NCBI RefSeq assembly: GCF_014190775.1
Contig: NZ_JACHVP010000002.1
Location: forward strand, 310,001 to 374,000
Direction of reading: 5' to 3'
DNA: 64,000 bases
DNA from: Leifsonia aquatica
GTDB taxonomy: Bacteria; Actinomycetota; Actinomycetes; Actinomycetales; Microbacteriaceae
Shown piece after piece: positions 36,255 through 44,687 of this stretch (position 1 is its first letter; the number at the start of each line of letters is the position of its first letter). Both the position numbers and the translations under genes were made by a program. The notes below the pieces were generated by a model. It worked only from the letters and a program-made list of their open reading frames with translations, had not been told where the DNA came from and did no database searches.

Positions 36255-36632
36255 ATGCATCAGTACGAGCTGATGGTCATCCTCGATCCAGAGATCGATG
36301 AGCGCACCGTTGCTCCCAGCCTTGACAAGTTCCTCAATGTCGTTCGTAACGACGGTGGAACGATCGACAGCGTCGACATCTGGGGTCGCCGTCGCCTGGC
36401 TTACGAGATCAACAAGAAGTCCGAGGGCATCTACGCGGTCGTTCAGCTGACCGCCACCGGTGACACCACCAAGGAGCTCGACCGCCAGCTGAAGCTCAGC
36501 GAGGCCGTCATGCGCACCAAGGTGCTGCGCGCCGAGGAAGCGATCGCTCAGGTCGCCGCCGCTCAGCAGCGCGCCGACGAGAAGGCTGCCCGCAAGGCCG
36601 CCTCCGCCGGCACCGAGAAGGCCGGCGCCTAG
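36255..36632 (+). CDS. rpsF: 30S ribosomal protein bS6
   Basis: A small-subunit protein that pairs with bS18 on the platform. It has 125 residues. Seen: [52 protein letters not shown], and an Ala/Glu/Lys-rich C-terminal tail. The ATG at 36255 is preceded by AGGGAGGTGGG; a longer upstream frame lacks conservation. First gene of rpsF-ssb-rpsR-rplI. Confidence 0.97.
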   Translation: MHQYELMVILDPEIDERTVAPSLDKFLNVVRNDGGTIDSVDIWGRRRLAYEINKKSEGIYAVVQLTATGDTTKELDRQLKLSEAVMRTKVLRAEEAIAQVAAAQQRADEKAARKAASAGTEKAGA

Positions 36633-36636
36633 TCCG

Positions 36637-37146
36637 ATGGCCGGCGAGACCGTCATCACCGTGGTGGGCAACCTCACGGCCGACCCCGAGCTGCGTTACA
36701 CGCAGAACGGGCTGGCCGTCGCCAACTTCACCATCGCGTCCACTCCCCGCACGTTCGACCGTCAGGCGAACGAGTGGAAGGACGGTGAGGCCCTGTTCCT
36801 CCGGGCGAGCGTCTGGCGTGAATTCGCCGAGCACGTCGCGGGCTCGCTGACCAAGGGGTCCCGCGTCATCGCTCAGGGGCGGCTCAAGCAGCGCTCCTAC
36901 GAGACGAAGGAAGGCGAGAAGCGCACGTCGATGGAGCTCGAGATCGACGAGATCGGGCCGTCGCTGCGTTACGCCACCGCTCAGGTGACCCGTGCTCAGT
37001 CGTCCGGTCGCGCACCGGGTGGATTCGGTGGAGGCGCTCCCGCCGCCGTCGAAGAGCCCTGGGCCGCCTCCGCCCCCGCGGATCCGTCCGCGGGCGCCGA
37101 CGTCTGGAACACTCCGGGTTCCTACAACGACGAGACCCCCTTCTAA
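36637..37146 (+). CDS. ssb: Single-stranded DNA-binding protein
   Basis: Binds and protects ssDNA in replication and repair as a tetramer. It has 169 residues. Seen: an N-terminal OB fold ([37 protein letters not shown] region), a Gly/Ala/Pro-rich linker, and the C-terminal partner-binding tip NDETPF, a variant of the usual DDDIPF. It lies 4 nt after rpsF. The rpsF-ssb-rpsR order is widely conserved. Confidence 0.97.
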   Translation: MAGETVITVVGNLTADPELRYTQNGLAVANFTIASTPRTFDRQANEWKDGEALFLRASVWREFAEHVAGSLTKGSRVIAQGRLKQRSYETKEGEKRTSMELEIDEIGPSLRYATAQVTRAQSSGRAPGGFGGGAPAAVEEPWAASAPADPSAGADVWNTPGSYNDETPF

Positions 37147-37166
37147 GGGCCCTCTTACATTCATCA

Positions 37167-37192
37167 GCCCTCCCGGTAGCGCCGGGATGGGC
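37167..37192 (+). promoter_or_regulatory. Hairpin between ssb and rpsR
   Basis: GCCC+TCCCGG (37167-37176) pairs with CCGGGA+GGGC (37182-37192, one bulged T) around a TAGCG loop, 17 nt before the rpsR ATG. It could be a stability or translation control element in the operon. Confidence 0.4.
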
Positions 37193-37209
37193 AGAAAGCA
37201 AAGGAAATC

Positions 37210-37473
37210 ATGGCTGGAAAGTCGAGCGGCGACCGCCGCAAGCCGATCCGCAAGGGCAAGGACGGCAAGAACGCCGCTCCCGCGAAGTCCGTTCGCGTCG
37301 GCGTCATTGACTACAAGGACGTCGCAACCCTGCGCAAGTTCATCTCGGAGCGTGGAAAGATCCGCGCCCGCCGCATCACCGGTGTCTCCGTCCAGGAGCA
37401 GCGCCTGATCGCCCGCGCAGTCAAGAACGCGCGCGAGATGGCACTTCTCCCCTACGCCGGCTCGGGCCGTTAA
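37210..37473 (+). CDS. rpsR: 30S ribosomal protein bS18 (cysteine-free form)
   Basis: Partner of bS6 on the 30S platform, 87 residues. Seen: an N-terminal basic extension, [53 protein letters not shown]. It contains no Cys, so it is the zinc-independent (C-) type. AAAGGAAATC precedes the ATG. Confidence 0.97.
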   Translation: MAGKSSGDRRKPIRKGKDGKNAAPAKSVRVGVIDYKDVATLRKFISERGKIRARRITGVSVQEQRLIARAVKNAREMALLPYAGSGR

Positions 37474-37484
37474 GGAGATCACCC

Positions 37485-37937
37485 ATGTCGAAAGTTATTC
37501 TGACGCACGAGGTCACTGGCCTCGGCTCGGCCGGTGACGTCGTCGACGTCAAGAACGGCTACGCGCGCAACTACCTCGTCCCGCAGGGCTTCGCGATCGC
37601 GTGGTCGCGCGGTGGCGAGAAGCAGGTCGAGCAGATCAAGGCGGCTCGCGCCGCTCGTGAGCTGCACACCGTCGAGCAGGCCCAGGACCTCAAGGCCAAG
37701 CTCGAGGCGACCAAGGTCAAGCTCGTCGTGAAGGCGGGCCGCGAGGGCCGTCTGTTCGGCTCCGTGAAGACCGGCGATGTCGCCGACGCCGTCAAGGCGG
37801 CGGGCATCGGCGAGCTCGACAAGCGCAAGATCGAGCTCCCCAACGCGATCAAGGTCGTCGGCGACCACGAGGCGACCGTGCGTCTGCACGACGACCTCTC
37901 GGCCGTCATCACCCTGCAGGTGGTCGCTGCCAAGTAG
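37485..37937 (+). CDS. rplI: 50S ribosomal protein bL9
   Basis: A two-domain protein with a long connecting helix at the base of the L1 stalk. It has 150 residues. Seen: [40 protein letters not shown], the central helix with [14 protein letters not shown], and the C-terminal RNA-binding domain ([34 protein letters not shown]). It lies 12 nt after rpsR, and a terminator follows. Confidence 0.97.
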   Translation: MSKVILTHEVTGLGSAGDVVDVKNGYARNYLVPQGFAIAWSRGGEKQVEQIKAARAARELHTVEQAQDLKAKLEATKVKLVVKAGREGRLFGSVKTGDVADAVKAAGIGELDKRKIELPNAIKVVGDHEATVRLHDDLSAVITLQVVAAK

Positions 37938-37953
37938 GCGACGAAGAGAGTCA

Positions 37954-37985
37954 GTGTAGCGGTGGGCGCATGCCCGCCGCTACAC
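37954..37985 (+). terminator. Terminator after rplI
   Basis: A 14-bp stem GTGTAGCGGTGGGC (37954-37967) with GCCCGCCGCTACAC (37972-37985, one G-U), GCAT loop, 16 nt past the rplI stop. A T-rich stretch follows only after 15 nt. Confidence 0.65.
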
Positions 37986-38011
37986 CTCGTTAACGGACTT
38001 TTCCCCCGATC

Positions 38012-38227
38012 TTGTACACAGGTCGACACGCCCGGATAACGCGTTTCACCACAGTCCCCGAAGTACTTTCTACACACAACCTGGGGATAGAAAAAGGCCA
38101 GGTCAAAGCCGCTTTAGTGACAGAAATATCTTCCCTGTCCACAGACTTCCCCACATGTTCTGCACAAGCACGGCGGCGTTTCGCGCAGATTCTCCACACA
38201 GTTATCCACAGGCCGAGTTGTGGACCC
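38012..38227. promoter_or_regulatory. DnaA-box cluster upstream of dnaB
   Basis: In the 514-bp gap before dnaB, within about 215 bp: TTATCCACA (38202-38210, perfect), TTCTCCACA (38190-38198), CTGTCCACA (38135-38143), TTCCCCACA (38147-38155), TTGTACACA (38012-38020), TTCTACACA (38068-38076), TTCTGCACA (38158-38166) and TGTGGACCC (38219-38227). The 38228-38440 remainder shows neither a believable gene nor a clear motif. Position suggests DnaA control of dnaB transcription or a DnaA reservoir. Confidence 0.65.
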
Positions 38228-38451
38228 CCTGCCGGGTTCGTAGGGTGAAGCGACGCCGATGGATCGCCCGCCGGATGGACCGGTTCTGTCGGTGGTCGGA
38301 GAGACCATCGGAGGCGACGGCGCGCGGTTCCCGAGCCGCCCGCGTCGGTCGTCGAACCGGCGGCGCGCCTGCGGGCATCCCGACGCCCCACGGCGAAGCT
38401 GAGACCGTGACCACGCCCGCGTGGCTGCTGCGGTCAGAGTGAGGAGAGAAC

Positions 38452-39828
38452 GTGTCGATCGCCCATATCGGCCTCGCCGACGGAGGCGCACCCGCGACCG
38501 AGCCGCGGAGCACCGAGCGGACTCCTCCGCACGACCTGCTCGCCGAGCAGAGCGCTCTCGGCGGCATGCTGCTGAGCAAGGACGCGGTGGCCGACGTGGT
38601 CGAGGTCGTGCGCGGCACCGACTTCTACATCCCGAAGCACGAGATCATCTACGACGCGATCCTCTCGCTGTACTCCCACGGTGAGCCCACCGACGTGATC
38701 ACCGTCACCGACGAGCTGACCAAGCTCGGCGAACTCTCCCGGGCCGGAGGCGCCGAGTACCTCCACACCCTGACGAGCCTCGTGCCCACCGCGGCCAACG
38801 CCGGCTACTACGCCAACATCGTGACCGAGAAGGCGCTGCTGCGCCGTCTGGTCGAGGCCGGGACCCGCATCACGCAGATGGGCTACAAGGCCGAGGGCGA
38901 GGTCCTCGACCTCGTCAACAACGCGCAGGCCGAGATCTACTCGGTGACGGGCGCCCAGGAGGCCGAGGACTACGTCCCGCTGACGGAGGCCGTCACCGTC
39001 GCCATCGACGAGATCGAGGCGGCCAAGCACAAGGACGGCTCGATGACGGGCGTCCCGACCGGCTTCAGCGAGCTCGACGAGCTGACGAACGGCCTCCACC
39101 CCGGCCAGATGGTCATCGTCGCCGCCCGACCCGCGCTCGGAAAGTCGACGCTCGCGCTCGACTTCGCCCGCGCCGCGGCCATCAAGCACGACATGCCGAC
39201 CATCTTCTTCTCCCTCGAGATGGGGCGCAGCGAGATCGCGATGCGTCTGCTCTCCGCCGAGGCGACCGTTCCGCTGCAGCACATGCGCAAGGGAACCGTC
39301 GACAACCGCGACTGGACGACCATCGCCGCCACCCGGGGCCGCATCAACGACGCCCCCCTCTACATCGACGACAGCCCGAACATGACGCTCGTCGAGATCC
39401 GTGCCAAGTGCCGCCGCCTCAAGCAGCGCGTCGGCCTCAAGATGGTCGTCATCGACTACCTCCAGCTCATGACCAGCGGCAAGCGGGTCGAGAGCCGTCA
39501 GCAGGAGGTCTCCGAGTTCTCGCGTGCCCTCAAGCTCCTCGCCAAGGAGCTCCAGGTGCCGGTCATCGCCCTCTCGCAGCTGAACCGTGGCCCCGAGCAG
39601 CGCGCCGACAAGCTCCCCGCCCTGAGCGACCTCCGCGAGTCCGGCTCGATCGAGCAGGACGCCGACATGGTGATCCTGCTCCACCGCGAGTCCGCCTACG
39701 AGAAGGACAACCCCCGCGCCGGCGAGGCCGACCTCATCGTCGCCAAGCACCGCAACGGCCCCACCAAGACCGTCACCGTCGCCTTCCAGGGCATGTACTC
39801 CCGCTTCGCCGACATGGCGCCGATGTAG
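38452..39828 (+). CDS. dnaB: Replicative DNA helicase DnaB
   Basis: A hexameric 5'-3' helicase of 458 residues that unwinds the fork. Seen: N-terminal collar domain (PPHDLLAEQSALGGMLLSKDAV, DFYIPKHEIIYDAILSLY), linker, RecA-like domain with Walker A ARPALGKSTLALDFA, MPTIFFSLEMGRSEI, Walker B LKMVVIDYLQLM, and ALSQLNRGPEQR ... DLRESGSIEQDADMV. There is no intein, unlike some actinobacterial dnaB. GTG start with GAGGAGAG 6 nt upstream. The upstream DnaA boxes and the DciA-type gene in the same window link it to initiation. Confidence 0.97.
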   Translation: MSIAHIGLADGGAPATEPRSTERTPPHDLLAEQSALGGMLLSKDAVADVVEVVRGTDFYIPKHEIIYDAILSLYSHGEPTDVITVTDELTKLGELSRAGGAEYLHTLTSLVPTAANAGYYANIVTEKALLRRLVEAGTRITQMGYKAEGEVLDLVNNAQAEIYSVTGAQEAEDYVPLTEAVTVAIDEIEAAKHKDGSMTGVPTGFSELDELTNGLHPGQMVIVAARPALGKSTLALDFARAAAIKHDMPTIFFSLEMGRSEIAMRLLSAEATVPLQHMRKGTVDNRDWTTIAATRGRINDAPLYIDDSPNMTLVEIRAKCRRLKQRVGLKMVVIDYLQLMTSGKRVESRQQEVSEFSRALKLLAKELQVPVIALSQLNRGPEQRADKLPALSDLRESGSIEQDADMVILLHRESAYEKDNPRAGEADLIVAKHRNGPTKTVTVAFQGMYSRFADMAPM

Positions 39829-39848
39829 AACGCTGGAGAGCGAGGCCC

Positions 39849-40256
39849 ATGCCTGCACCTCACTTCGTGCGATTCCGTTCGGCCACCGCCAATGCGCGTG
39901 GTGTGCGGGTCGGCGTCTTCGCGCTCGCCAACGGCCTCGCGCGAGCCGGGAGGCTGAACGTGGACGAGTACGGACTGTGGAGGCGCAGCAACGACTGGTT
40001 CGAGGCCGCGTACGCAGAGCCCACGCGCGCGGACCCGGCCGTCTACGACCGTGCTGTCCATGCCGGTGCCGTCGCGTGGTTCAAGCTCTCCGCCGTCGAG
40101 CTGATCGACAGGACGGCGCTCTACACCGAGCTATTGGATGCGCACCAGGTGGCGTGGGAAAGAGTCGAGACCGCGGACCCGGGGCGGATCGTCCACGAAG
40201 ACGACGTGCACGTCATCGCCGTCCCGTGGCGAGAAGGGACCACCGGTCACCCATGA
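39849..40256 (+). CDS. Hypothetical protein, 135 residues
   Basis: Not recognised. A soluble protein with a basic first half (VRFRSATANARGVRVGVFALANGLARAG), an aromatic and acidic middle (NDWFEAAYAEPTRADPAVYD), WFKLSAVELI and a C-terminal VHVIAVPWREGT. No signal or membrane segment. The ATG at 39849 lies 20 nt after dnaB and the frame has normal codon bias. It overlaps the next gene by ATGA. The larger frame that contains it overlaps dnaB and is rejected. Probably co-transcribed with dnaB. Confidence 0.75.
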   Translation: MPAPHFVRFRSATANARGVRVGVFALANGLARAGRLNVDEYGLWRRSNDWFEAAYAEPTRADPAVYDRAVHAGAVAWFKLSAVELIDRTALYTELLDAHQVAWERVETADPGRIVHEDDVHVIAVPWREGTTGHP

Positions 40257-40705
40257 CGACGCAGGCGTTCGACCCCGCGGCCGAACTGAAGGAGCTCCTC
40301 GAGGCAGGCGCGATCACCGAGAAGGCGCTGCAGGCCATCACGGGCATCCGGTCGGAGCGGCTGGAGGCGTTCCTCGACGAGCATGCCGGCGCGCCGGTCG
40401 GGCTCTCCGCCCGGCCGCAGGTGCTCTCCGACGACGAGATCGTCAGACTGTCCGTCCTGGCCGGGCAGCTGACCGAGGGGATGCAGGTCGGCGACGATGA
40501 ACGCCTCCGTGCGATCTACGAGTCGTTGACGATCGACTGCCGCCTCACGGCGAGGAACATCGCCGACCTGGCCGGACTCGACGCAGGCGACGTGGATGCC
40601 GTGCTGCGTGACCCGGGCAGTCTGCCGGCCGAGAAGAAGTACCGCCTCGCCCTCGCGGGGAGCCACCTCATCAACGCGGTCAACCTGGCGCGGAGAGAAC
40701 GCTAG
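40253..40705 (+). CDS. Hypothetical protein with two HTH-like helical segments
   Basis: Unrecognised 150-residue soluble protein. Two similar helical segments resemble helix-turn-helix folds: ELLEAGAITEKALQAITGIRSERL (about 14-37) and LTARNIADLAGLDAGDVDAVL (about 100-120). It ends HLINAVNLARRER. Start ATG overlaps the previous stop (ATGA). DNA binding is only a guess from the helix pattern. Convergent with the next gene, overlapping by 4 nt. Confidence 0.7.
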   Translation: MTTQAFDPAAELKELLEAGAITEKALQAITGIRSERLEAFLDEHAGAPVGLSARPQVLSDDEIVRLSVLAGQLTEGMQVGDDERLRAIYESLTIDCRLTARNIADLAGLDAGDVDAVLRDPGSLPAEKKYRLALAGSHLINAVNLARRER

Positions 40706-40983
40706 TCCGCACCCAGCGCGGCCATCACCGTCTGAACGGCGACGACGATGCCGATGACGACCAGACCGCCCGCGACGGAGGCGGCGAAGGCGATGAGCCC
40801 GCGCCGTGTCCGGCGGCCGGCGAGCGTCCCGGGAGTGAAGGCCCCCGCCGAGATCTTGTCGATGTTCGGGGCCACGATGGCCACGTAGGGCTCCTGAGGA
40901 TCCTCGGGCAGGCCGTACGGAAGCGGGGTGTCCGGGCCCTCGGGCCGGAACACGCCGTCCTCGTCCTGCCGCATCTCGATCAC
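40702..40983 (-). CDS. Small single-pass membrane protein, 93 residues
   Basis: Unrecognised. Seen: an acidic, Pro-rich cytoplasmic half (DEDGVFRPEGPDTPLPYGLPEDPQEP), a Ser/Gly stretch, TLAGRRTRRG and one C-terminal membrane segment (about 65-88). The GTG at 40983 has GGGGGAA 2 nt upstream; an in-frame ATG at 40974 is an alternative. The mRNA 5' end can fold into a long hairpin that pairs the ribosome binding site (see the inverted repeat at 40982-41048). Confidence 0.65.
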   Translation of the reverse strand: MIEMRQDEDGVFRPEGPDTPLPYGLPEDPQEPYVAIVAPNIDKISAGAFTPGTLAGRRTRRGLIAFAASVAGGLVVIGIVVAVQTVMAALGAD

Positions 40984-41048
40984 GTTCCCCCGTCGGCCGC
41001 AATTGGGGGCAGCCTACACGCGCTCCTGCCCCCAATTCGAGGGAACGT
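40982..41048 (-). promoter_or_regulatory. Long inverted repeat covering the RBS and start of the 93-residue membrane protein
   Basis: Inner arms AATTGGGGGCAG (41001-41012) and CTGCCCCCAATT (41026-41037) are perfect, with a 13-nt loop. Outer arms ACGTTCCC (40982-40989) and GGGAACGT (41041-41048) are also perfect. On the minus-strand mRNA the outer stem contains the Shine-Dalgarno-like GGGGGAAC and touches the GTG start. It may be an RNA switch, or an operator for either divergent gene. Confidence 0.6.
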
Positions 41049-41211
41049 AGGCGATTTCGGGCGTTTCCGAGTCTGAGCGTTCACTAATGTCATAACGACT
41101 GAGCACCGAAGTCGCCCCACCGACGATTCGCACCCGACACGATCGACCGAAGGCGGCACGGCTACCCGATTCCGGCGCGTCCTAGCGCCGCCATACCTGC
41201 CCGAGGTTTCT

Positions 41212-44040
41212 TTGCGCCCGAAAACCGGCGACCGTCCCGCAACGGTCACGTCCATATCCCGTTCCCTCTTCTCCGGCGTCGCCGCTCTCGGTGTCGCCGC
41301 GCTCGTCCTGACAGGGGCCACGGCGTCGTACGCCGACCCGGTGTCGCCGCCGGCGCAGACCACCTTCGTCAACGAAGGCTTCACCGGCACGACCGCGGGC
41401 AGCGGCTACACGCTGCCGGGCGCGCCGTCCGGAGCCAACAAGGCTTGCCTGACCGCGCGCACCACGACCGCGGTCACGGCCACTGACACCATCCCCGGCT
41501 GCGGCGGAGCGGCGGATGCGGACGGCAACGGTGCGCTGCGCCTGACGTCCGCGACGCTCAACCAGACCGGCGGCGTCGGCGCCAAGCAGTCGGTGCCGAT
41601 CACCAAGGGCATCGACGCGATCTTCGACAGCTACCAGTACAACGGCGCCGCCGATCAGACCGGGATCACGGCGGACGGCATCGTCTTCTACCTGGCCGCC
41701 ACCGACCCGTACAACCCGGCGGTGCCGACCCAGATCGGCCAGCTCGGCGGGTCGCTGGGCTACAGCGGCACGAAGTCCGGCAGCGGCCTCGCGCACGCCT
41801 ACCTCGGCATCGGCCTCGACCGTTACGGCAACTTCAACCACCCCGACTTCGAGGGCACGGGCTGCAGCCTGACCCCGACGCGCGTGCGGTACCCGGACAG
41901 CGTCACGGTGCGCGGCCCGGGCAACGGCACCACGGGCTACTGCGTCGTCAAGTCGACCGCCAACACGCCGCTCACGGGTTCCCTGAGCAAGGTGGGCGCG
42001 TCGTCCCGCGCCCAGGCGAAGGTGCCGGTGGAGATCGTCATCAACCCGACCGCGAACCCGATCGCCGCACAGCGGGCGACCACCGTCACGGTCGCCGCGG
42101 GTCAGTTCGCCGTGATCTTCACCCCGATCAGCGGAAGCCAGCAGGTCCTCACCGGATCCCTCCCGACGCTCTCGACCACGTCCAACGCCGCCTCCATCCC
42201 GGCCTCGTGGATCGACCCGGCCACCGGATACCCGTACAAGCTCACCTACGGCTGGGTCGCCGGCACCGGCGGTGCGTCCGACATCCACGAGGTCAACTAC
42301 CTCGAGGCGAAGACGGCGGCCGGCCCCGTTCCCGTGCTCTCCGCGGCAGCGGGAGGCGACACCTCCGTCGCCCACGCGGGAACCGGGACCTACACGGTCA
42401 CCCCGACCGTGACGACGGCCGGTGGAACGGAATCGCAGCTCATCCGTGCGACCACCACCTTCCCGGCGAACGTGCAGCCCACGCAGCCGACCGACCTTCC
42501 GACCGGATGGTCCTGCACCATCGCGGGCCAGGTCGAGACCTGCGACTACACGGTCGACGCGGCCTCGCCGATCCAGCCGGGCACGGACCTGCCGACGCTG
42601 TCCCTCCCGTACACCGTCTCGGGCAAGGCCCGCAGCGCGACGATCTCCACGGTCCTCGCCTCCACGGACGCCGAAGCCGTCACGGTCTCGAACACGTTCG
42701 CCGTGCAGAAGCAGCCGGTGCTCGTCACCGCGGGCGATGTCACGGTCGAGCGCGGCGCAACCGCCACCCTCACGGCGACGGTCGCATCGAGCGCCCCGAA
42801 CGCGCCCACCCCGCCGACGGGCACCGTGACCTTCACCGACCAGGAATCCGGCGACGTGCTCTGCACGGCGACGATCTCGGGCGGCACGGCCAGCTGCACG
42901 ACGGCGGCGAGTGAGATCGGTACTCACACCGTCCTGATCGGTTACGCCGGCGACGACGACCACGCCGCCGTCACCGGGACCGACCGTGCGGAACTGACCC
43001 TCACGGTGACCAAGGTTTCTACCGCCGTCGCACTGACGGTCGCGCCGACCGAGGTGCCGTACGGCACGGCCGCCACGCTCTCCGCGACCGGCCTGCCGTC
43101 CGACGCCACCGGCACGCTCACCTTCACCTCTGGAGGGAAGACCCTCTGCTCCACGACACTTCCCGTGACAAGCTGCCCGACGCTCACCACCCTCGCGGCC
43201 GGCGAGTACCCGGTCACGGTCGCGTACTCGGGTGACGACGTCTACACGAAGGCCGACTCCGCCGAGGCGACCCTCGCCGTCCGCAAGGCCGTCTCCACCA
43301 TCGGCACCGGCGGCCCGGGACAGGGCGGCGGCAACGGCGGACCCGGCCAGGGCGGCGGGGGCACCGGCGGCACCGACCCGGACATCGTCACCGTCGAGCA
43401 CGGCAAGACCGTCGACGTCACGGTCGACGGCGTGCCGAAGGACGCCACCGGGACGATCTCGTTCGTGCTGGACGACGGCACCGTGCTCTGCACCGCCACG
43501 CTCCCCGAGACCACCTGTGCGATCCCGGACACGCTCCGCGGCGGGAAGTACACGGTCCACGCGGAGTACAGCGGCGACGACAACCACGAGCCCGCGACGG
43601 GGTCGGACTTCACCCTCGTGGTCGCGCCCCAGCCGACGAAGCTCGCAACGCGGCACGCCCTCGCCAGCGGTGCGGTGACGCTCACCGCCACGGGACTCCC
43701 GACCGGCGCCACCGGCACCGTCACGTTCACCGACGCGACCGGGCGCACCCTCTGCACGGTCACGCTGCCGGCGACCTCCTGCCGGACGACGGCCCTCGGC
43801 GCGGGAACGCACGCGATCACCGCGACCTACAGCGGAGACGCCTCGTTCGCAGCCTCGACGTCGCAGCTGACCGTCACGGTCGCCGCGATGGCGGTGGCGG
43901 GTGACCCGGCGCTGGCCTCCACGGGCTCCAGCCTCGCGATCGGCGCGTTCGGCGCCATCGCGGCCGCGCTCCTCGCGGCCGGCGGCGTGCTGCTGCTCAG
44001 CCGGCGCCGCGCAGCGCACGGAGCACGTCGCGACGCCTGA
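41212..44040 (+). CDS. LAXTG-anchored surface protein with lectin-like and Ig-like domains
   Basis: A 942-residue cell-wall protein. Seen: signal peptide ending near ASYA-DP (about residue 42); an L-type-lectin-like beta sandwich (about 48-365) with GIDAIFDSYQYNG, ADGIVFYLAATDP and AYLGIGLDRYGNF; a domain with paired Cys (about 370-498); four Ig-like repeats with TGTVTF/TGTLTF/TGTISF cores (about 500-600, 602-693, 724-805, 806-891) and a Gly/Pro linker (about 697-721); then LASTG (901-905), a membrane segment and SRRR. LAXTG is the class E sortase signal and such a sortase is encoded at 2158-2988. TTG start with CGAGG upstream. A role in adhesion or glycan binding is inferred. Confidence 0.9.
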   Translation: MRPKTGDRPATVTSISRSLFSGVAALGVAALVLTGATASYADPVSPPAQTTFVNEGFTGTTAGSGYTLPGAPSGANKACLTARTTTAVTATDTIPGCGGAADADGNGALRLTSATLNQTGGVGAKQSVPITKGIDAIFDSYQYNGAADQTGITADGIVFYLAATDPYNPAVPTQIGQLGGSLGYSGTKSGSGLAHAYLGIGLDRYGNFNHPDFEGTGCSLTPTRVRYPDSVTVRGPGNGTTGYCVVKSTANTPLTGSLSKVGASSRAQAKVPVEIVINPTANPIAAQRATTVTVAAGQFAVIFTPISGSQQVLTGSLPTLSTTSNAASIPASWIDPATGYPYKLTYGWVAGTGGASDIHEVNYLEAKTAAGPVPVLSAAAGGDTSVAHAGTGTYTVTPTVTTAGGTESQLIRATTTFPANVQPTQPTDLPTGWSCTIAGQVETCDYTVDAASPIQPGTDLPTLSLPYTVSGKARSATISTVLASTDAEAVTVSNTFAVQKQPVLVTAGDVTVERGATATLTATVASSAPNAPTPPTGTVTFTDQESGDVLCTATISGGTASCTTAASEIGTHTVLIGYAGDDDHAAVTGTDRAELTLTVTKVSTAVALTVAPTEVPYGTAATLSATGLPSDATGTLTFTSGGKTLCSTTLPVTSCPTLTTLAAGEYPVTVAYSGDDVYTKADSAEATLAVRKAVSTIGTGGPGQGGGNGGPGQGGGGTGGTDPDIVTVEHGKTVDVTVDGVPKDATGTISFVLDDGTVLCTATLPETTCAIPDTLRGGKYTVHAEYSGDDNHEPATGSDFTLVVAPQPTKLATRHALASGAVTLTATGLPTGATGTVTFTDATGRTLCTVTLPATSCRTTALGAGTHAITATYSGDASFAASTSQLTVTVAAMAVAGDPALASTGSSLAIGAFGAIAAALLAAGGVLLLSRRRAAHGARRDA

Positions 44041-44052
44041 CATCGCGGATCC

Positions 44053-44087
44053 ACGGAGGGCCGTCTCGCCACGAGGCGGCCCTCCGT
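44053..44087 (+). terminator. Terminator after the surface protein gene
   Basis: A 16-bp stem (44053-44068 with 44072-44087, one G-U, core GGAGGGCCG) and 3-nt loop, 13 nt past the stop. Confidence 0.75.
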
Positions 44088-44150
44088 CGTCCCATGCGGA
44101 TCATCCTGCGGGATGACGCGCTCGCGACCTTCCGGCGCTTCAATGGAGGA

Positions 44151-44687
44151 ATGGACACGATCCTCCTCCCCCTCCTGCAGAGCGCAGGCGCGGTCGCACT
44201 CGCGGTGGTCGCGTTCTCCCTGGCGTTCACCTGGACGGCGCTGCGCGCGCCGTTGGACCGCCTCGGCACCGAGCGCTCGCGCCTCCTCGGGTACCTCGGC
44301 CTCGGGGTCGTGCTGATGCTCGCGGCGGCCGTCGTCTACCTCGTTCCCGGCCTCCTGCTGCGGGACACGATCGGGCTCGCGCTCGCCTTCCCGCTCGCCG
44401 CCGTGTGGCTCATCGCCGCCGCGGCCCTCATCGTCACCGGGCTCGTGCAGACCGGCGCGGCCAGCGCGGTCTCGTACTCTTTCGCCGTCGTGTCGTTCGC
44501 CGGCGTAGCGGCGGGGATCGTCTCGGCCCTCTGCGCCCAGCACGGCCTCGCGGACCGGATCACGCCGACCGGCGCCTTCCTGCTCGTCATCGGCGGCATC
44601 ACCGCCGTCGTCGTGTGGTCGGGGCGAGAGGACGGCACGGCCTCCCGCGCCAGCGAGCCGCGGATCGGACGGCCCGCGGCCCGCTGA
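44151..44687 (+). CDS. Hypothetical multi-pass membrane protein
   Basis: Unrecognised 178-residue protein with about five membrane segments and a soluble basic C-terminal tail (EDGTASRASEPRIGRPAAR). The ATG at 44151 puts the first membrane segment at the start; GGAGG is directly adjacent. An in-frame start at 44094 would add 19 polar residues and cannot be excluded. The stop abuts the stop of the convergent Pr6Pr-family gene within TGATCA. No functional clue. Confidence 0.7.
   Translation: MDTILLPLLQSAGAVALAVVAFSLAFTWTALRAPLDRLGTERSRLLGYLGLGVVLMLAAAVVYLVPGLLLRDTIGLALAFPLAAVWLIAAAALIVTGLVQTGAASAVSYSFAVVSFAGVAAGIVSALCAQHGLADRITPTGAFLLVIGGITAVVVWSGREDGTASRASEPRIGRPAAR

Noticed and set aside
38155-38442. 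95-codon frame between the DnaA boxes and dnaB
   Set aside because: Arg/Thr-rich product, no ribosome binding site, overlaps the box cluster.
41182-44043. Uninterrupted 953-codon antisense frame opposite the LASTG protein gene
   Set aside because: High third-position GC creates long antisense frames. The product is Arg/Gly/Val-rich with no domain, whereas the plus-strand product has a signal peptide, repeats and a sorting signal.
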